From: Chloroflexota bacterium | GTDB taxonomy: Bacteria > Chloroflexota > Limnocylindria > Limnocylindrales > CSP1-4 | DNA: 22,270 nucleotides | NCBI GenBank assembly: GCA_027346765.1 | Contig: DAIERN010000003.1 | Location: 1-22,270, forward strand | Direction of reading: 5' to 3' | Shown: positions 6,616 to 13,340 of the stretch, in pieces | Layout of the letters: every line of letters starts with the position of its first letter | Position numbering within the stretch: the stretch's first letter is position 1 | Program-made: the position numbers and the translations under genes | Notes under the pieces: model-generated | What the model was told of the DNA's origin: nothing | The model's input: only the letters and a program-made list of their open reading frames with translations | The model's database searches: none

Positions 6616-8340
6616 TTAGGCCTCCGGAACGACGTCGGGCGGCGCGGGGTCGCCCGCTGGTGCGGTTTCCGCCTTGACCAGGGCGGCGCTCCCGGCGTTG
6701 TGCTCGCGCCGCAGCGCCACCTCCGGCAGGAACACGGCGACGATCGCGGCGATGACCGCCGCGCCCACCCCCAGCCACATCGAGTTGGCAATCGCGATCG
6801 ACAGCGCCTCGTGGATGCCGGTCACGATGTAGCCGATGAGCGGCTCAACGATCGCCCTGAACTGCTCGGGCACCTGCGACAGGATGCGCGCGCCCATGTC
6901 GCCCACGGACCCGAAGTCGTTCAGCTGTTGGCCCGACAGGTTGAAGTTCGCGGTAAACGCCTGGATCTGCTGCGCCGGCACGCCGGCATCGGTCAGCCGC
7001 GCAGTCACCTGTAGCGGCGCCTCGGTGCGCAGGCTGGTGCCGAAGATCGTCCAGGCGAGCGACAGGCCCACCGTGCCGCCAATCTGCCGGAAGAACGTCA
7101 GGTTGCTCGTGGCGACGCCAAGCAGGTTCCACGGCACCGCGTTCTGGACGATGATCGTGAACACCGCGAACGTCGGTCCCACGCCCAGGCCGGTGACGAA
7201 CTGCCACAGCCAGAGCATTGGCGGTGGGGTCTCGGCGCGCAGGTTGGTGAGCAGCAGCAGCCCGATCGAGAGCACGACCAGGGCGCCCACCGTCAGCCAC
7301 TTGTAGCGGCCGGTACGGCTGACGATCTGGCCCGATGCGATCGAGCTGATGATCAGCCCGCCAAGCAGCGGCAGCAGCTGATAGCCGCTGGCCGTTGCCG
7401 ATGAGCCGTTGACCACCTGGTACCAGAGCGGCAGGAATAGCACGGCCCCAAAGAAGCCGAAGCTCGCCATGAAGGTGGCCAGGATGGAGATGGCGTAAGT
7501 GCGGTTGCGGAACAGCCCCAGGGGCACGATCGGCTCCGCCGCGCGCGACTCGATGAAGAGGAATACCGCGCCCAGGATGAGACCCAGGACGATCAGGCCG
7601 CCGACGAGCGGATCGCTCCAGTCGTGCAGCTGAGCGTTGGTCAGGCCGATGAGGATCGGCACCAGGGCAGCGGTGAACACGGCGACGCCCAGGTAGTCGA
7701 TCTTGCGCGTCACGCCCTCCGTGTGGAGCGGCGGCAGCAGGCGCCAGATGATGATCAGCGCGATCGCGCCAATGGGGATGTTGACGTAGAAGACCCAGTG
7801 CCAGCTGATGTTGTCGGTCAGGAAGCCGCCAAGAGCAGGGCCGATGAGCGCGGAGATGCCGAAGACGGCGCCGAACAGGCCCTGGTACCGACCACGCTCG
7901 CGCGGGGTGAAGAGGTCGCCGATGACCGCCAGCGCGATCGGGAAGATGGAGCCCGCGCCCAGGCCCTGGATGCCGCGGAAGATGATCAGCTGGATCATGT
8001 CCTGGCTGAGTCCGGACAGTGCCGACCCGAGCAGGAAGAGGAACACTCCGAAAAGCAGGAGGTTCTTCCGGCCGAATTGGTCGGAGAGCTTGCCGTAAAT
8101 CGGACCGGTGATGGTCGAGGTCAGCAGGTAGACGGTGACCACCCAGGTGTACACGTCGATGCCCTTGAGGTCGGTCAGAATCCTGGGCATCGCGGTGCCG
8201 ACGATCGTCTGGTCGAGCGCCGACAGGAACAGCGCCAGCAGGATGCCGATGAGGATCTCGGTCCGGGCACGGTGGTTGATCTGGACCGCCGGCTGGGCGA
8301 CTACAGCTTCCTCGGCGGTTACGGGGACGGTGGGTTCCAT
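6616..8340 (-). CDS. DHA2-family MFS multidrug exporter (EmrB/QacA type)
   Basis: A 574-residue inner-membrane proton antiporter of the 14-helix DHA2 group, which exports drugs and toxic organics. Visible signatures are LDQTIVGTAMPRI in helix 1 (residues ~42-54), the motif-A loop GKLSDQFGRKN (~83-93), the RGIQGLGAGS segment (~122-131) and the antiporter motif GISALIGPALGG (~161-172). A long polar loop lies before the last helix (residues ~450-515), as is usual for this group, and a short acidic/Pro-rich tail ends the protein. ATG 8340 lies two bases after the MarR stop, with AAGGAG inside the end of marR 13 nt upstream. The two genes therefore form one operon, and MarR very likely represses both. 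The exported compound cannot be predicted. Confidence 0.95.
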   Translation of the reverse strand: MEPTVPVTAEEAVVAQPAVQINHRARTEILIGILLALFLSALDQTIVGTAMPRILTDLKGIDVYTWVVTVYLLTSTITGPIYGKLSDQFGRKNLLLFGVFLFLLGSALSGLSQDMIQLIIFRGIQGLGAGSIFPIALAVIGDLFTPRERGRYQGLFGAVFGISALIGPALGGFLTDNISWHWVFYVNIPIGAIALIIIWRLLPPLHTEGVTRKIDYLGVAVFTAALVPILIGLTNAQLHDWSDPLVGGLIVLGLILGAVFLFIESRAAEPIVPLGLFRNRTYAISILATFMASFGFFGAVLFLPLWYQVVNGSSATASGYQLLPLLGGLIISSIASGQIVSRTGRYKWLTVGALVVLSIGLLLLTNLRAETPPPMLWLWQFVTGLGVGPTFAVFTIIVQNAVPWNLLGVATSNLTFFRQIGGTVGLSLAWTIFGTSLRTEAPLQVTARLTDAGVPAQQIQAFTANFNLSGQQLNDFGSVGDMGARILSQVPEQFRAIVEPLIGYIVTGIHEALSIAIANSMWLGVGAAVIAAIVAVFLPEVALRREHNAGSAALVKAETAPAGDPAPPDVVPEA

Positions 8341-8342
8341 GG

Positions 8343-8804
8343 TCAGGCAGGGGCTCCTTGGCGGTCGAGGCGCTCAGCAGCGAGACGCAGCTCGGTGAAT
8401 AGTTCCAGCGCGCGGCGCTGTTGGTCGGGCTTGAGCTGAGCGAGCACGGTCGCCAGCTGGCGACGACGGACGAGGTCGATCTCCTCTGCCGCAGCGCGTC
8501 CGGCGGCGGTCGTCGAGACGGTGACCACGCGCCGGTCGTCGCTGTCGCGGCCGCGCTCAACCAGGCCGTGCTCGACCATGCGGTCGATGAGCCCGGTCAC
8601 GTTGGGTAGCGATACGTTGAGCGAGTCGGCGAGATGGCTCATGGTCGATGGGCCATCGCTCATGAGCATGAACAGGACGTGGAGCTGCGTCGAGGAAATC
8701 AAGCGCAGGCAGCCCTCGCGGGCAACCGCGCGGCGCTGGCGAGCGACGAGCGGCTCGAGCTCGTCGAGGATCCGCTCGACCAGGTTTGGGGCAGCGACAC
8801 TCAA
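8343..8804 (-). CDS. MarR-family transcriptional regulator
   Basis: A 153-residue winged helix-turn-helix regulator. The DNA-binding core is TMSHLADSLNVSLPNVTGLIDRMVEHGLVER (about residues 54-84, with the recognition helix near 65-77), followed by the family wing RGRDSDDRRVVTVS. The flanking N- and C-terminal helices would form the dimer. MarR proteins usually bind palindromes over their own promoter and release on binding a phenolic or other ligand. Here the gene is directly ahead of a DHA2 exporter, which fits self-regulated efflux. The frame is open to 8939, but the upstream 45 codons do not look like MarR. I chose TTG 8804 because GGAG lies 10 nt upstream (8817-8820); GTG 8816 is an alternative but would overlap that site. 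Confidence 0.9.
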   Translation of the reverse strand: MSVAAPNLVERILDELEPLVARQRRAVAREGCLRLISSTQLHVLFMLMSDGPSTMSHLADSLNVSLPNVTGLIDRMVEHGLVERGRDSDDRRVVTVSTTAAGRAAAEEIDLVRRRQLATVLAQLKPDQQRRALELFTELRLAAERLDRQGAPA

Positions 8805-8822
8805 AAGGTGATTCACTCCGTC

Positions 8823-8834
8823 TAAATAGTTAAC
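8823..8834. promoter_or_regulatory. AT-rich candidate promoter/operator of the marR-exporter operon
   Basis: An AT-rich island lies 19 bp before the marR start codon. TAAATAGTTA (8823-8832) matches its own complement at 8 of 10 positions and runs into the perfect GTTAAC (8829-8834). The position suits the promoter and an autoregulatory MarR site. I cannot assign a confident -10/-35 pair. Confidence 0.35.
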
Positions 8835-9090
8835 GCAGCATTCAGGATTATGCCGAGCGCCTCGCGTCTCGTCAAACGCCCGGGCAGGCCGGCCGCGAGC
8901 TATTTCACTCGCTGAATGAATGAACGGTCGACTGAACACCGGATGCGAATCTCATGGGCACGTCCCAAGCGAGATTTCATCCACACAGAGCATGAATCGT
9001 CGCCCGGACGAGCACCTGAATGCCCGCTCAGTCTTTTCGACGGACGGTTCATTCGCTCGTTGTATAGGTGGACAAATGCCCTGGACGCGA
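8835..9090. other. Gene-free stretch between marR and sodX
   Basis: No reading frame here has protein-like composition or family signs. It contains an inverted pair, GAATGAACGGTC (8918-8929) and its complement with one mismatch (9043-9054), plus a TATAGG box near 9062 pointing right. The short frames crossing it end inside or antisense to sodX. I see no RNA gene or clear intrinsic terminator. Confidence 0.5.
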
Positions 9091-9465
9091 TCAGCGCAGG
9101 CGAACGAGCCGGCGCGGTGGCCAATAGCGCAGCCAGGGACGGCCGACCACCAGCGAATCCCCGACTGGGCCGATGCGCTGCCCGGCATGGGCGGGGTTGT
9201 CGCTCGCGAGGATCAGCTGACCTGCGTCGTCGATCTCGACCACGCGCTTGACAACAAGGCGCGGCCCAGCATACGCCACGGCTAGCTCGCCCAGCACTGG
9301 CCGCGCGTCCGGATCGACGAGCAGCCAGTCACCGTCGCGCAGCGTTGGCTCCATCGAGTGTCCGGCCACGGCGACGCGGTGTCGCCACGACCGGACGATG
9401 CGGCGGATCAGGCCGGTGTCGTCGCCTGCATGCGGGTCGTGGCCGGACCGCCGGTCTCGCGCCAC
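9091..9465 (-). CDS. sodX: Ni-SOD maturation protease (S26-family signal-peptidase-like)
   Basis: A 124-residue small serine/lysine peptidase of the signal-peptidase I/S24-S26 type. GHSMEPTLRDGDWLLVD carries the nucleophile Ser37, and RLVVKRVV supplies the general base Lys73. No membrane segment precedes the active site, unlike leader peptidase. It lies directly behind sodN and overlaps it, which fits the known sodN-sodX pairing, where SodX removes the SodN propeptide to expose the nickel-binding His1. GTG 9465 overlaps sodN by 58 bp and has no good ribosome site. A CTG at 9411 that overlaps the sodN stop as CTGA would give 106 residues and a more normal N-terminus, so the start is uncertain. 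It is very likely translated by coupling to sodN. Confidence 0.88.
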   Translation of the reverse strand: MARDRRSGHDPHAGDDTGLIRRIVRSWRHRVAVAGHSMEPTLRDGDWLLVDPDARPVLGELAVAYAGPRLVVKRVVEIDDAGQLILASDNPAHAGQRIGPVGDSLVVGRPWLRYWPPRRLVRLR

Positions 9466-9842
9466 ATCTGGTCGATCTTGTCGATCAGGTCGAGCAGCTT
9501 CTGCGCCTCAGCGAGGTCGAGCGAGCGCTTGACGAGCGACGCCTGCTTGGCAGCCTTCCAGCACGTCTCGTGGAGGTTTGGGAACTTGTCCACGTGCTCG
9601 GGCTTGAAGTAGTCGTGCCACATGACGTCGATGTGGTGCTTGGCGAGCTCGGCGCGCTCTTCCTTGACCGCGATGCAGCGCGTCCGAAACAGCTCGTCAC
9701 TCGACGCGGCGTACTTCTCCATGATGCGGTAGCACGACTCAGCCTCGATGCGCGCCTGCTGCGGGTCATAGACGCCGCACGGAATGTCGCAGTGGGCGTG
9801 GGCAGTGGCGCGCGGGGCAAGCGCGTTCAGGATTCGGAACAT
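9408..9842 (-). CDS. sodN: Nickel superoxide dismutase
   Basis: This 144-residue precursor has the nickel hook HCDIPCGVYDP at residues 17-27. Cleavage after Ala16 would leave His1, Cys2 and Cys6 as the Ni ligands, with Tyr9 guarding the active site. The rest (YRIMEKYAASSDELFRTRCIAVKEERAELAKHHIDVMWHDYF) is the four-helix bundle that forms the hexamer. The enzyme disproportionates superoxide to oxygen and hydrogen peroxide. The hook has Ile where Leu is most common, a conservative change. The propeptide is 16 residues and not a secretion signal, so the protein is cytosolic. ATG 9842 has AAGGAGG nine nt upstream, one of the strongest ribosome sites in the window, which suggests high expression. 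In Streptomyces this gene is controlled by the nickel regulator Nur; no such site is evident here. Confidence 0.96.
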   Translation of the reverse strand: MFRILNALAPRATAHAHCDIPCGVYDPQQARIEAESCYRIMEKYAASSDELFRTRCIAVKEERAELAKHHIDVMWHDYFKPEHVDKFPNLHETCWKAAKQASLVKRSLDLAEAQKLLDLIDKIDQMWRETGGPATTRMQATTPA

Positions 9843-9851
9843 CTCAGGTGG

Positions 9852-9858
9852 CCTCCTT
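9852..9858 (-). promoter_or_regulatory. Strong Shine-Dalgarno of sodN
   Basis: AAGGAGG on the minus strand, nine nt before ATG 9842. It settles the sodN start and thus the 16-residue propeptide. Confidence 0.85.
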
Positions 9859-9928
9859 CATGCGAGGCGACCATTCTGCCCCCGCGGCGGATTCGCTGCG
9901 CTGCCGAAAGCAGGTGATCTCGTTACGG

Positions 9929-10888
9929 CTAGTGGCCGAAGATCAGGCTCGGCACCGCAAGGCTGATCGAGAGCAGCGTGATCGCGATGGTCGCGCGCTC
10001 GCGGCCAAGGCGCGAAACCAGCATGGCACCCGGGATCATCGGCGCGATCGATCCGGCAAGGAGCGGAACGACGATCCACCAGTTGGCCGTGGCGCTGTTG
10101 AACGCGGTCTGGGCGGTGACGAAGCCGACCACGGCAGATGCCGCCATGAACACTCGGGCGACCAGCGAGGAGCCAACCGCCCGGCGCGGATCCACGCGCG
10201 AAAGGATGAGCAGCGTCATGCCCACGGGTCCCCAGCCTGCGCCCGAGATCCCTGACGAGAATCCGGCCACCAGGCCGATGCCACCGATGCGCACCTGCGG
10301 CACGTCATGGGCTGCGCGCACGTTGCCCAGGCCGCGCACCCGCATGGTGGCGAACACGATGAGGCCGACGATGATGATCAGCGCGGCAATGACCCGGGTG
10401 ATGGCTTCCTGGGGAAGCATGGCCGCGAACAACGGACCCATGAACGCGCCGATCACGCCGCCGATGAGCAGCGGCACTGCGACCGCACGCGAGAAATTGC
10501 CCATGCTGTAGTGCGACCCGGCGGCCAGCGGGACGACCAGCACCTGTAGCGCCAGCGACAGCGCGGCGACGAAACGGGCGTCGACGCCCAGGAGCAGCAG
10601 CCCCGGGACCAGCACGCCGCCGTAGACCCCGACAGACGATACGGCGATGCCAGAGGCGACCGCGATCACGGCGCTCAAAACGATCAGCTGGCGTTGGTCG
10701 CCCGGGGCAATGAAAAATGTTGCGGCGATCGCGATCAGGCTGATGAGCGGCAGGACGATGCCCGCGATGAGCGTGCGCCGCGAAACGCCGACTCGTTCCG
10801 CCCAGTCGTCAAGTCGCGAGCCAAGAGACCTTTTGGGCGCAGCAGCGGCCACGGCGGTCGAAGTTTGGGGGAGGCTTGTATCGGTCAT
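9929..10888 (-). CDS. TauE/SafE-family anion permease (sulfite/sulfonate exporter-like)
   Basis: A 319-residue membrane protein with about eight hydrophobic helices in two repeats. The first repeat has GIAVSSVGVYGGVLVPGLLL and the second GLVAGFSSGISGAGWGPVGM, the Gly-rich half-helix motifs of the TauE/SafE family, followed by DPRRAVGSSLVAR. Members move sulfite, sulfoacetate, sulfonates or other organic acids. A ~35-residue soluble N-terminus precedes the first helix. The frame is open to a TTG at 10915, but ATG 10888 (MTDTSLPQ) is better: a TAGTAT box lies ten nt ahead of it, leaving almost no leader. It is divergent from cysD with 70 bp between them, so a role in sulfur-anion traffic is a reasonable guess, based on family plus context. 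Confidence 0.88.
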   Translation of the reverse strand: MTDTSLPQTSTAVAAAAPKRSLGSRLDDWAERVGVSRRTLIAGIVLPLISLIAIAATFFIAPGDQRQLIVLSAVIAVASGIAVSSVGVYGGVLVPGLLLLGVDARFVAALSLALQVLVVPLAAGSHYSMGNFSRAVAVPLLIGGVIGAFMGPLFAAMLPQEAITRVIAALIIIVGLIVFATMRVRGLGNVRAAHDVPQVRIGGIGLVAGFSSGISGAGWGPVGMTLLILSRVDPRRAVGSSLVARVFMAASAVVGFVTAQTAFNSATANWWIVVPLLAGSIAPMIPGAMLVSRLGRERATIAITLLSISLAVPSLIFGH

Positions 10889-10898
10889 GAGGCGCGCT

Positions 10899-10904
10899 AT
10901 ACTA
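10899..10904 (-). promoter_or_regulatory. Candidate -10 box of the TauE/SafE gene
   Basis: TAGTAT on the minus strand, ten nt before ATG 10888. Transcription would start within a few nt of the ATG, giving a leaderless or near-leaderless message. No Shine-Dalgarno is present. Confidence 0.45.
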
Positions 10905-10934
10905 CGGCGACCCAACTAATCTGACAATCCCTAG

Positions 10935-10940
10935 TAAGTT
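10935..10940 (+). promoter_or_regulatory. Candidate -10 box of cysD
   Basis: TAAGTT, which would place the transcript start near 10947 and leave a leader of about 12 nt containing GAGG before GTG 10959. It lies in a low-GC patch (10911-10945) with a CTAG tetramer at 10931-10934 that may belong to an operator. No convincing -35 is seen. Confidence 0.3.
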
Positions 10941-10958
10941 TATGGTGATTGAGGCGAA

Positions 10959-11894
10959 GTGATCCCCCTTGAAACGCAGCCCGAGGTCGTGGCGCGCGCC
11001 AATCTGAGCCATCTCGATGCGCTGGAGGCCGAGTCGGTCTTCATCATGCGCGAGGTGGCGGCCGAGTTCGAGCGGCCGGTCCTGCTGTTCAGCGGCGGCA
11101 AGGATTCGATCGTGATGCTGCGCCTGGCAGAGAAGGCCTTTCGGCCGGCCAAGTTCCCGTTCCCGGTCATGCACATCGATACCGGCCACAACTTCCCCGA
11201 GGTGCTCGAGTACCGCGACCGGACCGTCGAGCGGCTGGGCGAGCGACTGATCGTGGCGTCGGTCCAGGAGTCGATCGACAAGGGCCGGGTGAAGGAAGAG
11301 CCGGGCAATCCGTCGCGCAACCGGCTGCAGACGACGACCCTGCTCGACGCGATCGCCGAGCACCAGTTCGACGCCGTGTTCGGTGGGGCGCGGCGCGACG
11401 AGGAAAAGGCACGCGCCAAGGAGCGCGTCTTCTCGCTGCGCGACGAGTTCGGCCAGTGGGAGCCCAAGGCGCAGCGGCCCGAGCTGTGGAGCCTCTACAA
11501 CGGCAAGATCCGCAAGGGCCAGCACATGCGCGTGTTCCCCATTTCGAACTGGACCGAGATGGACGTGTGGCAGTACATCGCAGCCGAGAACGTCGAGGTT
11601 CCCTCGATCTACTTCGCGCACGAGCGCGACGTCTTCCGGCGCGACGGCATGTGGCTCTCGACGAGCGAGTTCCTGCCCCATCGCGACGACGAAGAGGTCC
11701 AGCGCATGACCGTCCGCTACCGGACGGTGGGTGACATGACCTGCACCGGCGCGGTCGATTCGCCCGCGGCCAACGTCCGCGACATCATCCTGGAGGTCGC
11801 CGCCGCGCGCATCACCGAGCGCGGCGCCACTCGCGCCGACGACTCGTTCAGCGAGACGGCGATGGAAGACCGCAAGCGCGAGGGCTACTTTTAA
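10959..11894 (+). CDS. cysD: Sulfate adenylyltransferase subunit 2 (ATP sulfurylase small subunit)
   Basis: A 311-residue PP-loop ATP pyrophosphatase-fold subunit that adenylates sulfate to APS, the first step of assimilatory sulfate activation, in complex with the GTPase CysN. Signs are the PP-loop SGGKDS (residues 45-50), FPVMHIDTGHNFPEV, the strongly conserved FGGARRDEEKARAKERVFS segment, QRPELWSLYNGKI, VFPISNWTEMDVWQYI, LTGAVDS-like CTGAVDSPA, and the C-terminal MEDRKREGYF that ends nearly all family members. Length matches the ~300-residue norm. GTG 10959 has GAGG only four nt upstream, a weak site. cysN follows 95 bp later. No APS kinase or APS/PAPS reductase lies in the window, so the rest of the pathway must be elsewhere. 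Confidence 0.97.
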   Translation: MIPLETQPEVVARANLSHLDALEAESVFIMREVAAEFERPVLLFSGGKDSIVMLRLAEKAFRPAKFPFPVMHIDTGHNFPEVLEYRDRTVERLGERLIVASVQESIDKGRVKEEPGNPSRNRLQTTTLLDAIAEHQFDAVFGGARRDEEKARAKERVFSLRDEFGQWEPKAQRPELWSLYNGKIRKGQHMRVFPISNWTEMDVWQYIAAENVEVPSIYFAHERDVFRRDGMWLSTSEFLPHRDDEEVQRMTVRYRTVGDMTCTGAVDSPAANVRDIILEVAAARITERGATRADDSFSETAMEDRKREGYF

Positions 11895-11954
11895 TCACAA
11901 GCGGAATGGACGGGGTGCGGCGTCAGCTGCAACCCGGCCGTGTAGCGCGTAGCA

Positions 11955-11970
11955 GCGGCCCGAGGGCCGC
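11955..11970 (+). other. Tetraloop hairpin in the cysD-cysN gap
   Basis: GCGGCC-CGAG-GGCCGC forms a 6-bp GC-only stem with a 4-nt loop, six nt before the cysN ribosome site. It may tune cysN translation or mark an RNA processing site in the bicistronic message. There is no T-run. Confidence 0.4.
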
Positions 11971-11975
11971 CCTGC

Positions 11976-11980
11976 GGAGG
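11976..11980 (+). promoter_or_regulatory. Shine-Dalgarno that fixes the TTG start of cysN
   Basis: GGAGG lies nine nt before TTG 11990. There is no ATG or GTG nearby in frame, and the protein begins LDLLRFSTAGSVDDGKS, so the TTG start is well supported. Confidence 0.8.
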
Positions 11981-11989
11981 TAAATCAAA

Positions 11990-13315
11990 TTGGATCTGCT
12001 CAGGTTCTCCACTGCGGGCTCGGTCGACGACGGCAAGTCGACGCTGATCGGCCGCCTGCTGTACGACTCCAAGGGCATCTTCGAGGATCAGCTGGCAGCG
12101 ATCGAGCGCACCAGCCGACGCCGCGGCTACCAGCAGGTCGACCTGGCGCTGCTCACTGACGGCCTCCGCGCCGAGCGCGAGCAGGGCATCACGATTGATG
12201 TCGCCTATCGCTACTTCGCGACGCCGCGGCGCAAATTCATCATCGCCGACACGCCCGGCCATGTTCAGTACACGCGCAACATGGTCACCGGCGCGTCGAC
12301 TGCGGATCTGGCGATCGTGCTCATCGATGCGCGCAAGGGCGTCCTCGAGCAGTCGCATCGGCATGCCTTCATCGCGACGTTGCTGGGCATCCCCCACCTG
12401 GTGGTCGCGGTCAACAAGATGGACCTGGTCGGCTATTCCGAGGAAGTCTTCAACGCGATCCGCGACGACTTCAGCGCCTGGGCGCAGAAGCTCGACGTGC
12501 ACGACATCCAGTTCATCCCCCTTTCGGCGCTGCACGGCGACAACGTCGTCACCCGCTCGGTGGCCATGCCCTGGTACCAGGGTCCGTCGCTGCTCTATCA
12601 CCTGGAGAACGTGTACATCGGCTCGGACCGCAACCTGATCGATGCCCGCTTCCCGGTGCAGTGGATCATCCGGCCGCAGACCGATGCCCACCACGACTAC
12701 CGTGGCTACGCCGGCCAGATCGCGGCGGGCGTGTTTCGCAAGGGCGACCAGGTCACGATCCTGCCCAGCGGCAAGACGACGCGCATCAAGCGCATCGAGA
12801 CCATGGACGGCGAGCTCGAAGCGGCGGGACCGCCGCACAGCGTGTCAATGCTGCTCGAGGACGAGATCGACATCAGCCGCGGCGACATGATCTGCCGGCC
12901 GCACAACCAGCCCACCGTCGCCAACGAGCTGGACTCGATGATGTGCTGGATGGCTGACTCGGCCCTTCGGCCGGGTGGTCGGTACCTGCTGAAGCACACC
13001 ACGAGGACGGTCAAAGCGGTCGTCGACGACCTGCGCTACCGGATCGACGTCAATTCGCTCCACCGCGATCAGACCGCTGACCAGCTGGGGCTCAACGAGA
13101 TCGGCCGAATCCATCTGCGCACGAGTGCGCCGCTTCTGCTCGATCCGTACGACCTTTCGCGCACTACGGGCGGCTTCATCCTGATCGATGAGGCGACGTA
13201 TGACACGGTCGGTGCGGGCATGGTCATCCACGCCGGACCGGAGAAGCAGCAGCTGCCCGCCGACGAGGCGCTGGAAGGCGCGCTCGATGACGCTGAGGTG
13301 CCCGCCGCGGCCTGA
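11990..13315 (+). CDS. cysN: Sulfate adenylyltransferase subunit 1 (regulatory GTPase)
   Basis: A 441-residue translation-factor-like GTPase that couples GTP hydrolysis to APS formation by CysD. The G1 P-loop is GSVDDGKST (residues 10-18), then the switch region EREQGITIDVAYRYF, G3 DTPGHVQYTRNM, and G4 NKMD, followed by two beta-barrel domains (VQWIIRPQ onward). It ends without the APS-kinase (CysC) domain seen in the fused NodQ/CysNC form, so it is the stand-alone type and close to the usual 430-475 residues. It starts at TTG 11990, nine nt behind GGAGG, and follows cysD in the same operon. The C-terminal ~20 residues are acidic and Ala-rich and probably disordered. Confidence 0.97.
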   Translation: MDLLRFSTAGSVDDGKSTLIGRLLYDSKGIFEDQLAAIERTSRRRGYQQVDLALLTDGLRAEREQGITIDVAYRYFATPRRKFIIADTPGHVQYTRNMVTGASTADLAIVLIDARKGVLEQSHRHAFIATLLGIPHLVVAVNKMDLVGYSEEVFNAIRDDFSAWAQKLDVHDIQFIPLSALHGDNVVTRSVAMPWYQGPSLLYHLENVYIGSDRNLIDARFPVQWIIRPQTDAHHDYRGYAGQIAAGVFRKGDQVTILPSGKTTRIKRIETMDGELEAAGPPHSVSMLLEDEIDISRGDMICRPHNQPTVANELDSMMCWMADSALRPGGRYLLKHTTRTVKAVVDDLRYRIDVNSLHRDQTADQLGLNEIGRIHLRTSAPLLLDPYDLSRTTGGFILIDEATYDTVGAGMVIHAGPEKQQLPADEALEGALDDAEVPAAA

Positions 13316-13325
13316 GCCGGGCCCC

Positions 13326-13331
13326 TAATAT
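13326..13331 (+). promoter_or_regulatory. Candidate -10 box of the LysM gene
   Basis: TAATAT, nine nt before ATG 13341 and in a 25-bp gap after cysN. It is flanked by GCCCC (13321-13325) and GGGGC (13334-13338), which can pair. No Shine-Dalgarno is evident beyond the GGGG of that arm, so the gene may be transcribed with almost no leader. Confidence 0.45.
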
Positions 13332-13340
13332 CTGGGGCAC

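Noticed and set aside
6845..8560. 571-codon minus-strand frame overlapping the exporter
   Set aside because: It is the exporter read in another frame of the same strand, with Arg/Pro/His-rich low-complexity translation.
9076..9285. Plus-strand frame behind a TATAGG box, antisense to sodX
   Set aside because: The box has suitable spacing, but the translation has no domain character and lies entirely over the sodX coding strand or its flank.
10942..10962. Six-codon upstream frame MVIEAK overlapping the cysD GTG as GTGA, as a possible leader peptide
   Set aside because: It has no ribosome site and would begin upstream of the transcript start predicted from TAAGTT. It has no Cys codons, which a sulfur-sensing leader peptide would be expected to use.
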